Source of the DNA: Epithemia pelagica
Lineage: Eukaryota > Bacillariophyta > Bacillariophyceae > Surirellales > Surirellaceae
Direction of reading: 5' to 3'
DNA length: 64,000 bases
Assembly: GCA_946965045.2 (NCBI GenBank)
Contig: OX337238.1
Location: 434,001 to 498,000 of the forward strand
Positions 38,122-48,661 of this stretch are shown here, one piece after another. The translations under genes and the position numbers were made by a program. Position 1 is the stretch's first letter. Each line of letters opens with the position of its first letter. The notes beneath the pieces were generated by a model. It worked only from the letters and a program-made list of their open reading frames with translations, ran no database searches and had not been told where the DNA came from.

Positions 38122-41100
38122 TCATACACTCTGAAAGTTGAACGAACAGTCTTCCCCGAACGAGTGCATTCCGAGGGGCTTGGTATGTCCGCCCCGTGGG
38201 CCTTTTTTGCGTCGCGGTTGCTTTGACGAAGCTTCGCTCATTGATGGCTCGGCGTTGCGTCTAACGCGTCTCTCTGGAATTGAATCGACGGCGGTTCCCT
38301 TCTGTGTTGATGTCTTGAGATCTGCACGCTTAGAAATCCGGGTACGGGTTTCTTTGTCGGGATGCGACGAGCTCGTTTTCGTTCTGCCAAGTGGGAGGAC
38401 ACCCTGGGATTTGGAACGAGTCGGGGAGTTCCCCTGACCGTAGCGGTTCGACTCTTTAGCACGTTGGTCGGAAGACATGTCTCGTTTCCGCTTCCGTGCA
38501 AGACTGTTCTCATTACCAACACGATCTACTTTTGCGGACTTGTGCCCAGTCACCTTCGCTTCGGCTGAAAGTTGCTGCTGAGTTGGACGCGACAAGCGGT
38601 GATCACATGAAACATCGTCTTTCTTCTTTGTCATATCTTTGCTTTTTGATACATGCAATGTCGTTTTCACTCGATCAGACGAGTCCGACTTTGAAACGGG
38701 GTCACTTTTCAAAGCGTTTGGCTTGACGATTCGTTTCCTTGAATCATCTCGCCTAGTACGGGAAGATTTTGTCTCGTTTATGACATTTTTGTGCTCTGAC
38801 GACTTCAGCGTGGGATTGTCAACGTTGTTTACGGATGAGGACGCTCTGCGATGCTCTCTGGAGGGCTTGTCATGCTTGCTGTGTCGCTTTGAATTTGATT
38901 GAACTTTACCCGGCCGCATCTCCTTTTCTCTGTGTTCACTTTCCTCCGATATGTACTTGTCCACAACTGGCTTCTTCACTGATCCGTCTTCGCTCCATCG
39001 GACTTTCTTCTTAGAACTCGGAATTTCTTTTTGTTCCATTGGATTATCATCGGATGCTTGAGAAAAATGATTCAACAAATTTCGTGGTTTCGCGGCGCTT
39101 GGTTCTTGATGTTTACGGGAAACCACCTCATCTCGCTGCTCCTTTTCTTCGCTTCGGCGCTCACGCTTTCGTTGATGTCGACGTGTATCTGCATCTTTAC
39201 GGTTAGATCTAAGGTTTGATTTTTGTTTGACCTTTTGGCGTTCCTCTTTCGAACCTTCCGGTTGCTTTCGCCGATCTCGATCCGTTTCGATGCGCTTCTC
39301 CGTTTTCTCCTTCCGACGAAGCGCACGCTCCTTTTCAACGTACAACTTCTGAGTTGATTCTTGTCGTTTCTTGCAGTCCTCCACAATACGTTTCAGGTCA
39401 ACTTGAGCTTGTTCTTCAACTGACATTTCAGGGGCGTAAGTTACAACGACGGACTGCAGAATGGGGTAATCTTTCAGAGAAGTCACAATGATGAGAGATA
39501 CTCAGAGACACATTACAACATTGAATAATTTCGCTCGTACCTCCAATAATACGTGAGATTTCGCTCTCGATTACACCATAATCCTCCGCTTCCCTTTCTC
39601 TCTGTTCGATGGCGTCGGCCTCATTCTTTGTCTTCGCAGTAAGTTCTTCTTCGAGAGCGATGGTCGATTCCAGTTCAGCTGATCGACGTTTCTTATCAGC
39701 CAAACTCAACTCAATCTGCTCTTCTAGGTCTTGAATTTGCTTGTCAAGATCAAGGTTTGCATTTTCCGCGGCGGTGTTTTCCGCTTCCAGTGTTGCAATG
39801 TCGTCCGCTAGTTTCATCGCTGTAGCGCTGTCGTCTGCTTTCTGAGTTTCTTGTAGAACCCGTACCTCCTCAACTTTTGCAACGATAGACTTGGTTTCTG
39901 CTCTGTCCGATTCGAGCTGTTCCAGCTGTTTGTTGAACTCTTCTTCGCGCAGAACCTCCCTTTCGCGAATATCTTTTTCCGCTTGCTGCTGTTGAGAGGC
40001 TTGTATCGTAAGTTCTTCCTCCTCTTTCTGGAGAGAACGAAGAGTGGTCTGCAACTCGTCGTACTCAAGTTTCAACGCATCAATGGCATCCTGCTCTTCC
40101 TTGATAGCCTTCTCCTCTACCTCTAGCAAGACGTTTGAGGCATTATCATCCCATGACGTTGGACCATTGTCGTTGCTTGTGACAGGGACTTCATTAGCCG
40201 TGCATAAGTCAAGATGGTTCTTGCGTGCGGTTTCAATGTCTTTCTCTTGTTTCACGATCGATTCCTCTAGTTTCGGAAGTGATTCCCGCATTTCACGTGA
40301 TTTCATGATTATGCTTTGAGTGTCTGCTTCAAGTTGAAGCACAGTCGTAGCGGTGGTGCTTAACAACTCTCCTTCTTCCTTCTTTACGTCATCAATCTCA
40401 AGTCTCAAGCTACTTTCCGACTTGAGATGCTTACCAAGCGTCTCCTCCATCTGCTGTAGAAGCTCGTTACATTCTGATATCTCTGACGACACCTTCTGCT
40501 GCTTTGCAGTTTCTTCGTGCAAGCTGTCAAGGAGTGACTGCTTGTGTGTTACAGCTTTATCGAGACGGTTTTGAACTTCCCTACTGAGAATGTCAGTCTC
40601 TTTCTTCCAACAATCGAACTTTTTGACCATCGTTTGAACGCGGTCTAGCTGCCGCTGCTGCTTCTTTGTGGAGAGTAGAATGAAGGCTTTTGTTTGAAGA
40701 GCCTCTTGCAGACCCCTTGTTACCGAAAATGGAGATAAGATACAGGAAGGTTAAACATACACGTAGTTCATGATGTATTTGTTGGGCTTACCGATTAAAC
40801 TTGTGAACATCGTCGCCTGCACCTTCAACCTTGCTTCGCATGGTCGCGACGGATTTGTGGCTCTCACCAAGAACTTCGTGCATTCTTTGTAAAAGAGCAC
40901 GACTTTGTCCGTTGGCGAACTTGAGTTCGCCTAATTTCGCTTCGAGTTTAGAGTGTTGCTGCTCTGTGCGATGCTTTGCCATACGAGCGGCTTGTAGCTT
41001 ACGCTGTGATTCATGCTGTTGCTCTTCCAAGATACGGAGATCCTTCATCACTGTCAAAAGGCAACGAATTGACCAGTACTCGTGAGTTGAGAGGGAAGGA

Positions 41101-41505
41101 GGTATTCTCCTATCAGGGAATAATTCTCTTACCTTCTTCCATGGAGAGGACACCTTCCATCTCTTCTCTTGACCGCGTTTCCACAGTCACATGCTTCGTT
41201 ACTTTCTGCGTAACCTTTGGATGTGCTTGTACTTGTTTGAATTTTGGTTGTGCTTGCACTTGTTTAGGTTTGGGATGTGGTTGCACTTGGCGGTGGATAA
41301 GAATTTGCCCACCAGATCGCTGATCTCGGTTGATGAAATGATGAACTTGTCCACCAGCTGGTGCCGTTACAGCTGTGTTGCGAGAATGCCCTGCAGTCCC
41401 GCCGCGGTTGTTCGAACTTCCTGATGATAGTCGTGGGCCATTTTGCTGTCTATCGCTAGAGGCGAGGGCGTTGCTGGGGAACTTCTTCAGAAACCGAAAT
41501 GCCAT
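38122..41505 (-). CDS. Four-exon coiled-coil protein, function unknown
   Basis: Exons 41505-41133, 41050-40792, 40715-39541 and 39470-38122; introns 82, 76 and 70 bp; 1051 aa. Frames join as EEV/MKDLRILEEQ, KFNR/GLQEALQTKAF and IIGG/DYPILQSVVV. Residues 1-120 are Gln/Pro-rich with a KPKQVQAQPKFKQVQAHPK repeat. About 130-600 is one long coiled coil (LQQMEETLGKHLKSESSLRL, LEAENTAAENANLDLDKQIQ). About 610-1051 is highly basic and Arg/Ser/Lys-rich, with KKKVRWSEDGS and a distinct C-terminal tail GMHSFGEDCSFNFQSV. The layout is reminiscent of centrosomal, kinetochore or chromosome-structure proteins, but no family signature is visible. Confidence 0.75.
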
Positions 41506-42078
41506 GGTCGATTCCAATTTCCCTCTCTGAAACTGATCCGCTTCATGATCTTCCTTTTCTGGGGAGTTTGAATTTGGTGTCACTCTATCTCGTCCCGCGC
41601 ATGCTCTCCTTCTCGACGCGCGCGGTGGGACCACAGAAGGCGGGACTAAAAGGCATGCTGAAAAGAGGACGAGGAATGAATCGCTTCAACAATACCATCA
41701 GTGAAACAAAACTAGGTGGACCGTTAGACATTTCACGTCCACGACTTGTGGTTTTGTGCTTGTTTCGAAGGCTTGTTGATTGCCAGATTCGTATAAATCT
41801 GTTCTGTTTCTTATGCTTGCCGAGTCTTACTGAGTTGAACTTCTGGAACTTCACTTACGTTGCTTTCACGAATATGTAAAGACGGACATGGATGAGAACC
41901 ATTCAGAGATCGCCATCTATGGCTGGTGATCGAGAGACGTTGAGATGAAGCTGCGTAAGAACGCCCCAAACTGCAAATCACATGTCTCTCCGTCTATCAA
42001 CGTGATACTGAGCAATCTTCTTCTCACTATACTTGCTTAGCGATGACGTCCAAATGCAAACAAACGCGGACGATTACA
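41506..42078. other. Upstream region of the coiled-coil gene
   Basis: A 126-codon plus-strand frame (41499-41879) overlaps the start of the coiled-coil gene and has no recognisable content; not called as a gene. Otherwise no feature seen. Confidence 0.35.
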
Positions 42079-43572
42079 CTACAACTCACTTCCAGCGGAG
42101 CGCCGTCTCTGTCGTTGAGTGGTTTTTGACAGCTGTTCAATCCAAGAAGACAAAGCATCGTGGGTGAGCGCTCCATCAGCAGGATAGCGAACCGTCAGAT
42201 AGTCTCCTTTGTACTCCGTGCTTCCTGGAATCTTGGCACCGCTCTTTGGTATGATTGCGACAAGAGTCGGATAACGCTTTACTTGAAATTCCTTGGCCAA
42301 ATTTAGGCTCTTCCCTCTACTTTCTCCAAAAAGAAATTTGGAGCGATGACGGTAGGCAAGGCTGAAGTATAGTGCGCTTGTTTCGTACTTGTCCGTTAGA
42401 AGAAGTATGGTCCCAATGAACCTTGCGTGTTGCTTCATGGGTTCCAGAAGCTTTGAGGAAACCTGTGTGGGTTGATTAATATTAACAATCAACTCTTTTG
42501 GCATGTTTTCCATGGCGAACTCGTACAATGGCTTCGCTGTTGGAACATATTCAGCGTCGCCTTCGTACCAAGAAAGTTCGCCATTCACGACGAATGCAAA
42601 GGCGGGAAGTTCTTCGTCGACATCCAAGCCGTGAGCCCTTTCACAGTAGCGGTATTCTTTGTCGTTCATCCCGCAATCCAACGCACCAACTTTGAAGTTT
42701 CCTTTCACCTTATCGACAAGCGTTTCTAGATGTGGTTTAAGGTCTTGTACAGTACGATCATCATTTCTGTAAAACATAACCAACCACAAGTATTTGCTGG
42801 AGTCATCGGGAAACTTTGGACTGCCTAGTTTCGTCACCTTGCCGCCTTTAGGAAATAGATCAGCTGGGGGCCGTCCTCCGCCATGCCCATGGGAAGACCG
42901 TCCTCTTCCGCCTCCAGCCCCGAATCCTTGCTGAAAGAACTGTTGGTGTGCCCCTGGTCCACCTCCCCCCTGAAAGAACTGATTAAATCCTCCTCCGCCA
43001 CCACCAGAAAACCCTCCTGGACCACCAAACCCTTGAAAGAATTGTGAAAACTCAGGACCACCAGAAAACCCACCACCATGGTGCTGGAACCCACCGCCGT
43101 GGTTACCGCCAAAATTTCCACCAAAAGAGCCTCCATATTCTCTTGGGTCTTGGCCACGTTCTAACATTTCCAAACCTTGCTTTCCATAGTCGTCGTAGAT
43201 CTTCCGTTTATCGTCGTCCGACAGTACATCATAGGCTTGTTGCACCTCCATAAACCTTTTCTGTGCCTCTTCCTTCTTATCAGGGTCCTGTACCTTATCG
43301 GGATGAAAGTCCAACGCCAGCTTGCGGTAGGCACTCTTGATTTCTTTGGAAGAGGCCGTCTTTCGAACTCCTAATACGCCATAATAATCATCCGGGTCTT
43401 TTCGACCTCCTTGCTGTCGTTGTTGTGTTCGAGAGCGTCGAGCATCACAAACCGGTGATACCAAGAGGAGCAAGAAGGCCGTAAACAACACAATTCTTTC
43501 CGGTGCCCCACATCGCCAACTCGTTTTCACTCCACTTCGTGGTCTTCGTCGAATGCGATCATTCAATTTCAT
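42079..43572 (-). CDS. ER DnaJ protein with thioredoxin-like C-terminal half
   Basis: 497 aa, ATG at 43572. Signal anchor or signal peptide at about residues 24-44 ([20 protein letters not shown]). J domain at about 60-130 ([29 protein letters not shown]) with the HPD motif intact, so it can stimulate an Hsp70, presumably ER BiP. A Gly/Phe-rich linker ([18 protein letters not shown]) follows. Residues about 255-480 look like two thioredoxin folds ([27 protein letters not shown]; later [14 protein letters not shown]). A CxxC redox pair is not seen, so a binding rather than oxidoreductase role is likely. Layout is similar to ERdj5/DNAJC16-type proteins. No KDEL-type tail (ends SAGSEL). Confidence 0.85.
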   Translation of the reverse strand: MKLNDRIRRRPRSGVKTSWRCGAPERIVLFTAFLLLLVSPVCDARRSRTQQRQQGGRKDPDDYYGVLGVRKTASSKEIKSAYRKLALDFHPDKVQDPDKKEEAQKRFMEVQQAYDVLSDDDKRKIYDDYGKQGLEMLERGQDPREYGGSFGGNFGGNHGGGFQHHGGGFSGGPEFSQFFQGFGGPGGFSGGGGGGFNQFFQGGGGPGAHQQFFQQGFGAGGGRGRSSHGHGGGRPPADLFPKGGKVTKLGSPKFPDDSSKYLWLVMFYRNDDRTVQDLKPHLETLVDKVKGNFKVGALDCGMNDKEYRYCERAHGLDVDEELPAFAFVVNGELSWYEGDAEYVPTAKPLYEFAMENMPKELIVNINQPTQVSSKLLEPMKQHARFIGTILLLTDKYETSALYFSLAYRHRSKFLFGESRGKSLNLAKEFQVKRYPTLVAIIPKSGAKIPGSTEYKGDYLTVRYPADGALTHDALSSWIEQLSKTTQRQRRRSAGSEL

Positions 43573-43953
43573 CCTTCGTTAAAGATTCAAAGCGATCAAA
43601 CTATACCGCTCAGACGTGGTTGTAAGGAACGCGCCAGGATCAATGCAACCGACTTGTCTGATTGCGTGAAGTTTCCGTTTGGTTGTCTTTTTTTACGAAT
43701 TTTTGCCATTGCGTGTTTAAAGACGTGATGTTCCGCCTAATTTTGCCACGCGGCAATTTTTGAGACACGCACCTACTCCTATCCCTCTCGTAGCAATACA
43801 AAGGAGACCATAGCTGACTCTAACTGCTATTCCATAGTCCCTCCCTAGTAGAGAAAGGGAGCCAGAAATCTTCATCCATTTCCTCATTTGTTTAGATGTC
43901 CTATTCATGCGCCATCACGTTAATTGGTTGACACACGATTCTGCTGGCTCGTC
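43573..43953. other. Intergenic region
   Basis: 381 bp between the DnaJ gene start and the FEN1 gene end, both on the minus strand. No feature recognised. Confidence 0.5.
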
Positions 43954-45585
43954 CTATCTCTTTTTCTTGCCTCCTGTGCCGACCTTCTTTCCTTTTTTGG
44001 CACTTGTGGCCGGTGACTTGCGTTTGTTCCCTGAGCTGCTCGATGGCTTGGCCGCAAAGAACTGGTCCATTCGCATTTGTGGTTTCAGGTTGGCCTTGTA
44101 GGCAGCCTGGAGCTTTTCAATGTTGGCATCGACTCGTTCCGGTGAAAAGCCCATTTCATCGACCAGAAAGGTCTTGAGAGCTTCCGGTTGGCAAGGTTTC
44201 CACTTGATCAATGACGCAACATCACTTTTCCCCAGAACCTCATGCTCGTCGAAGAGTTTCCGAGCCAAGACATATGCTGGAACAAATGGGCCACCTTCAT
44301 CATTTTCGTCATTCTCAGCTTTCACGGGGGTCTTGTCCGGAGATTTGTCACCAGCATTGTCATCGCCCCCTTCATCAATATTTTCGGTTTCGTCCTGTCT
44401 ACTGTCATTTTCGTCCCCCTCGTGGTCCTCTCCGTCTTTTTTCTCTCTTTCTTCGGGTTTCAACCAGGACGGTGGCACGACATACTTGTTGTTTTTTAGC
44501 ACAATGGGCAAAATGTGTTCAATATCACCATGGTCGCGAATGAGTTTGAGTGCGGTCTTGGGTCCTACTCCTTTGATCGTATCGCAATAATCGCATCCCA
44601 ACATGATGCACAAATCCACGAATTGTGGGTGCGTCAAGCCTAGACCTTGGATCGCCTTTTCATATGACATGGATTGGATGGTCACATTCTTACTGCCATT
44701 GGCAAAGGTCATTTTTCGCAACAAGACAGGCGTTTGAAAGGTCAAGGCATCCATATCTTCCGTCGCAGTCGCATAGACAACCCCCGCTTTGCACAGCGCC
44801 GACGCCTGGGCTTCGGCTTCGCAGGGTGCCAGTACGACAGGAACACCCATTAGCTCCAACAGACGCTGACAGTCCTGGTTCTCTTTGTGACCAGCTCGGA
44901 CTAATCGTTTCGATTGTTTGTCTTGTTCTTCAATGTTGCCTTCATCTGTGGCGGTTTTCAAAGCCGCTTCGGCCTGTTGTCGTTTGTCGCGTCGTTTCTG
45001 CAACTCTCCCGACTTGAGATTGGGAGGTTTGCCATCAAATACAAAGACAGGCTTAATACCTTCAGTAAGAAAGCGAATCGTCCGATTGAACATTCCCTGA
45101 ATATGCGATGTGGTTTCACCGTCCGAGTTGGTGAGCATGACGGCGGCTTGGTGACCACCACCCGATCGGACGGCAATCAGAAACTGGTAAATGGCCATGG
45201 AAGCGTCAATCGCAATTTTGCGACCTTGTAACGACTTTAGTTCCACCTCTCGAATACTCTGCGTGCATTGAAGGAAGAATGGGGAAGACGAAAGGGTAGT
45301 GAGCAAGACAATGATTCACGCTGTTGGAAGCAATTTTCCACATTGGAGCCACAGTTTGCACTGATGCTGCGAAAGCACTTGCTACGGAACGTACATCGGG
45401 GGCTTCATCAGAAAGCAATTTGGCCAATCCTTTGATACCTGTTAACAAGAAGTAACAATCACTGATACTCATGAGAAAGTATGTACAGACAAGGAAGGGG
45501 ACCAATGATAGACAAGGCGATAAAGATAGAGATCACTCTCCAAATCAGGATATTCACGGATTCCTTTCACAACACACGTACCCAT
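43954..45585 (-). CDS. FEN1: Flap endonuclease 1, three coding exons
   Basis: Exons 45585-45582 (only ATGG), 45438-45395 and 45258-43954; introns 143 and 136 bp with GTACGT donors; 450 aa. Splicing yields MGIKGLAKLLSDEAPD then SIREVELKSLQGRKIAIDAS, the conserved FEN1 start, which fixes all three exons. Catalytic Asp/Glu residues are in place: IAIDASMAIYQF, VFVFDGKPP, APCEAEAQASAL, ATEDMDAL, MLGCDYCDTIKGVGPKTAL. A PCNA-binding PIP box (QMRMDQFF) lies near the C-terminus, followed by a Lys-rich tail. A strongly acidic insert (about 275-335) distinguishes it from animal FEN1. Acts on 5' flaps in Okazaki fragment maturation and base-excision repair. Head-to-head with RPB8. Confidence 0.95.
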
Positions 45586-45697
45586 TCTTCGACTTTTGTC
45601 TTCTCAACCAATCTCTTCTCTGATAGAACTGTTGCCCTTTCTTTCGAATGTCAAAGGTCGAACAGAAAGATCGACAAGCGACAAACAAGTCCAAAAA
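45586..45697. promoter_or_regulatory. Compact bidirectional promoter, FEN1 / RPB8
   Basis: Only 112 bp separate the FEN1 start codon (-, 45585) from the first in-frame ATG of the RPB8 gene (+, 45698). If RPB8 starts at the conserved core (45938), the gap is 352 bp. Both 5' UTRs and core promoters must lie here. No TATA box seen. Confidence 0.5.
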
Positions 45698-46399
45698 ATG
45701 CATCCACCTCGATCTGTCATGGTGATGGCGGGAAAATGGGCCGTCCCCAGAAAGCGCCCGCATGGAGATCTCCCCGCGCGTTACGCGCCGTCCACTCTCC
45801 TTCCGGAGACGGACGGACCTTTACGACCGCTTCCGTCGTCCGCCATGCACAATGAAGATCGGTCCAACGACGGATCTTCCAACTCGACAGAATCCAACAA
45901 CTCCACATTGCGTTCTCTTCTCCTCGGACGTGCAAAGATGGAATCTTCCACAAAAGTGACCTTGTTTGAAGATATCTTTGAGATCACCGCCTTGAACCCC
46001 GACGGATTCAAATTTGACCGCGTGAATCGGATTCAGGCCACGGGTACCACGTTTGAATGTGATTTGTTGTTGGACATTCACTGTGAAATTTATCACTTGG
46101 AAGAAACGGACAAGTTTACCTTGGTGTTGGCCAGTACTCTTCATTTGGATGGCAGTCCAGCGGATCATTTTTCCTACGTGCCCGCCCAATGTCAAGCGAC
46201 CGACTTGCAACCCACCTTGGCGGACAATTATGAATATGTCATGCACGGACGAGTGTTTGACATGAAGTATCAAAAAGATGGCACGGTTGTGATTGCCTTA
46301 AGCTACGGGGGACTGCTCATGAGATTAACGGGAGATCAACGACATTTAAGTTCCATCCGACCCGACCAACGACTCTATTTGCTCCTCAAGAAAGACTAA
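45698..46399 (+). CDS. RPB8: RNA polymerase common subunit RPB8
   Basis: 233 aa from the first ATG (45698). The conserved subunit begins at 45938 (MESSTKVTLFEDIFEITALN), so the model has an 80-residue N-terminal extension rich in Arg/Ser/Pro that other RPB8 proteins lack. The core matches RPB8 (RPABC3) throughout: FDRVNRIQATG, LDIHCEIYHLEETDKFTLVL, YVMHGRVFDMKY, VVIALSYGGLLMRLTGD, LYLLLKKD. RPB8 is an OB-fold subunit shared by RNA polymerases I, II and III. The extension is either real or 5' UTR, with the true start at 45938 (153 aa, the usual length). Confidence 0.9.
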   Translation: MHPPRSVMVMAGKWAVPRKRPHGDLPARYAPSTLLPETDGPLRPLPSSAMHNEDRSNDGSSNSTESNNSTLRSLLLGRAKMESSTKVTLFEDIFEITALNPDGFKFDRVNRIQATGTTFECDLLLDIHCEIYHLEETDKFTLVLASTLHLDGSPADHFSYVPAQCQATDLQPTLADNYEYVMHGRVFDMKYQKDGTVVIALSYGGLLMRLTGDQRHLSSIRPDQRLYLLLKKD

Positions 46400-47089
46400 T
46401 CGTGGGGGATTTGTTCTGGTTCCATTGGATGGTGTACAGTACTGGCCCGTGATGTGTAAAGCTTTGACATGCAACGCCCGTATATGTGTCTGAGGGAAGC
46501 TCTAGGAATCACTGGGTCGTAAACCGTGACGGGTTGGACTGGGATAGTTGTCGACAATGTTGTGATTTGACGCGTGAGAGAAATGGAGATCCCAACTCGA
46601 ACATGAAAACAATTGTTTGATTCTCTTTACTTTTATTCTCACCAGATAGATGAGCAAGACCCAACCTAATGTCAACTCTCATTCATAGTATTTCTTGATC
46701 ATTTTCCCACAAGGTTACAAGTCACAATAAGCCATGTTAATATAGGAAGAACCCTTGTCCACTGGCTCATCGGTCCCAAAGAAAGACCTCTATGCTGGAC
46801 TGAGTGATTGTTTGCAATGCTTTGTCTTTTTGATTCATGACAACCAAGTGGAACGATGAACTATGGGCCTACTCGTAAGAGGAGAGGAGAGGAGAGGAGA
46901 GAAGCATCTTCGTTCGACGGAGGGTAGATAAGGTAAATCGAGATGCTCTTATAGTTCCACGTGTAACCACGAATATGATACCTTTTGAAAGACACCAGAC
47001 CATGACATCTCCAATCGGTTTCCCACGATGAGTGACGGTGTCTAACCCTTCGCATAAACTTGGAGAGGAGTAAAGATTGGCGAGGAAGA
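46400..47089. other. Intergenic region with a GGAGA microsatellite
   Basis: No gene recognised. A (ggaga)n run lies at about 46877-46905. Short minus-strand frames around 46861-47118 lack domain content. Confidence 0.45.
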
Positions 47090-48661
47090 ATGTCAATTCT
47101 CATGGAGAAGAATGACAAGGGTAGGGAACAACGTCCCGTGTTGGTAATTCATGGTACCATTGTGGTACCTGTATCCAATCCCTTTCGAGATGATGGTGCA
47201 GCAGAAGGTCTTCATTCTCCCAACCTAGACGGCGAAACCCCAACGAGCGAGAATGGCCTGGAGGAGTGGCTCGGTCCGGGGCTGAAAATGCTGCAGAGGC
47301 ATATTGTGTATGTGGCATCCAACGGCATGATACAGAAACTCGAGCCGTATTCCGAAGGGTTGCATTCTTGGACCAAGACAGACCCTCACATTCATTTTAT
47401 GGAGCTGGGAAAGGAGGAATTTTTGTGTCCTGGAATGATTGATCTGCACATTCATGCGCCTCAGTATGCCTTTACGGGAACGGCCACAGATCGACCACTC
47501 ATGGGAGCCGACGGGTGGCTCGAAACCTATACATTCCCTGTCGAAGCCAGTATGCGTGAGGATCACCAGCAATGCCAAGCTGTCTACCAAGGTGTGGTGC
47601 AGCGCACGTTGAATTGTGGAACCACCACTGCCGTATACTTTGCCACCTTGCATTTGGAACCATGTCAAACCCTGGTCAATGTCGCCCAATCCGTCGGACA
47701 ACGCGCCTTGATTGGAAAGGTGTGCATGGACCGCAATTCTCCTGACAATTACATCCAGTCTACAGAACAAAACGTGGAGGAAGCAGAGGCATTGATCCAA
47801 TACATCCAAAAGACTAGTGGTGTGCGTGGTGACCGTTCTAGTAGACACCCCACAGACGATTCCGTCCAGCCACTGCCGCTGATTCTACCACTGGTCACAC
47901 CTCGATTCATTCCCACTTGTTCTCCCTTGCTCATGACAAGGCTTGGAGAGTTGGCGATCAAATACGATTGCCACATTACAAGTCACATTTCCGAGTCGGT
48001 GGACGAAGTGGCCTTCAGTCGACACTTGGATGGCAGTCAGGATTATCCAGATGGTGGGGGAAAGCGAACCGACGCCCAGATCTTTGATTCTCACAACTTG
48101 TTGACCGATCAATGCATCATGGCACACGGTGTCTATCTCAATGACAACGAAGGCGACTGGAACTTGATGATAAACCGTGGGGCTGCGGTTGCCCACTGTC
48201 CATTGTCCAACTTTAGCTTTTCCGGTAATTCCTTGCGGTGTCGTCGAATGATGGAGCGAGGAGTGAAAGTTGGACTGGGAACCGATGTCGCTGGTGGATA
48301 TGATCCATCCATGTTTCATTCACAACGTCTAGCCGTTGTGGCATCCATTGCCTGTGATCATCAAGAAAAGGAGGAAAGCCAAACGACGAAGAATGCGTTG
48401 GACTATCGTCATGCCTTTTATCTGGCCACTCTGGGCGGCGCCGAGGCCCTTGGTCTTGAGCATCGGATCGGAACACTGGCAGTGGGAATGGAGTTCGATG
48501 CCCTCGTTCTTTCGGCAAATACCCCGCAAGTAGGACCTGTACAAACATTTGATCGGGATTCCATGGCAGACATCTTTCAAAAGCTTTGTGTGCTGGGGGA
48601 CGACCGAAACGTGAAGCACGTCTTTGTCCAGGGGCGTCATGTCAAGAAGCCCCCTGCGTAA
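47090..48661 (+). CDS. GDA: Guanine deaminase
   Basis: 523 aa from the ATG at 47090. Converts guanine to xanthine in purine salvage/catabolism, letting the cell recover purine nitrogen. Amidohydrolase metal sites are all visible: PGMIDLHIHAPQYAFTG (HxH), the guanine-deaminase segment GWLETYTFPVEASM, CGTTTAVYFAT, HITSHISESVDEV, CIMAHGVYLNDNE, AHCPLSNFSFSGNSLRCRRM, and GLGTDVAGGYDPSM with the catalytic Asp. C-terminal ALGLEHRIGTLAVGMEFDAL is typical of the family. An insert (GVRGDRSSRHPTDDSVQPLP) lengthens it relative to the human enzyme (about 450 aa). No targeting signal, so cytosolic. Confidence 0.95.
   Translation: MSILMEKNDKGREQRPVLVIHGTIVVPVSNPFRDDGAAEGLHSPNLDGETPTSENGLEEWLGPGLKMLQRHIVYVASNGMIQKLEPYSEGLHSWTKTDPHIHFMELGKEEFLCPGMIDLHIHAPQYAFTGTATDRPLMGADGWLETYTFPVEASMREDHQQCQAVYQGVVQRTLNCGTTTAVYFATLHLEPCQTLVNVAQSVGQRALIGKVCMDRNSPDNYIQSTEQNVEEAEALIQYIQKTSGVRGDRSSRHPTDDSVQPLPLILPLVTPRFIPTCSPLLMTRLGELAIKYDCHITSHISESVDEVAFSRHLDGSQDYPDGGGKRTDAQIFDSHNLLTDQCIMAHGVYLNDNEGDWNLMINRGAAVAHCPLSNFSFSGNSLRCRRMMERGVKVGLGTDVAGGYDPSMFHSQRLAVVASIACDHQEKEESQTTKNALDYRHAFYLATLGGAEALGLEHRIGTLAVGMEFDALVLSANTPQVGPVQTFDRDSMADIFQKLCVLGDDRNVKHVFVQGRHVKKPPA

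Noticed and set aside
41499-41879. 126-codon plus-strand frame as a small gene
   Set aside because: Overlaps the first exon of the coiled-coil gene on the other strand, has no domain, and composition is mixed.
46861-47118. Minus-strand 85-codon frame upstream of guanine deaminase
   Set aside because: Overlaps a GGAGA microsatellite and the start of the deaminase gene; no domain.
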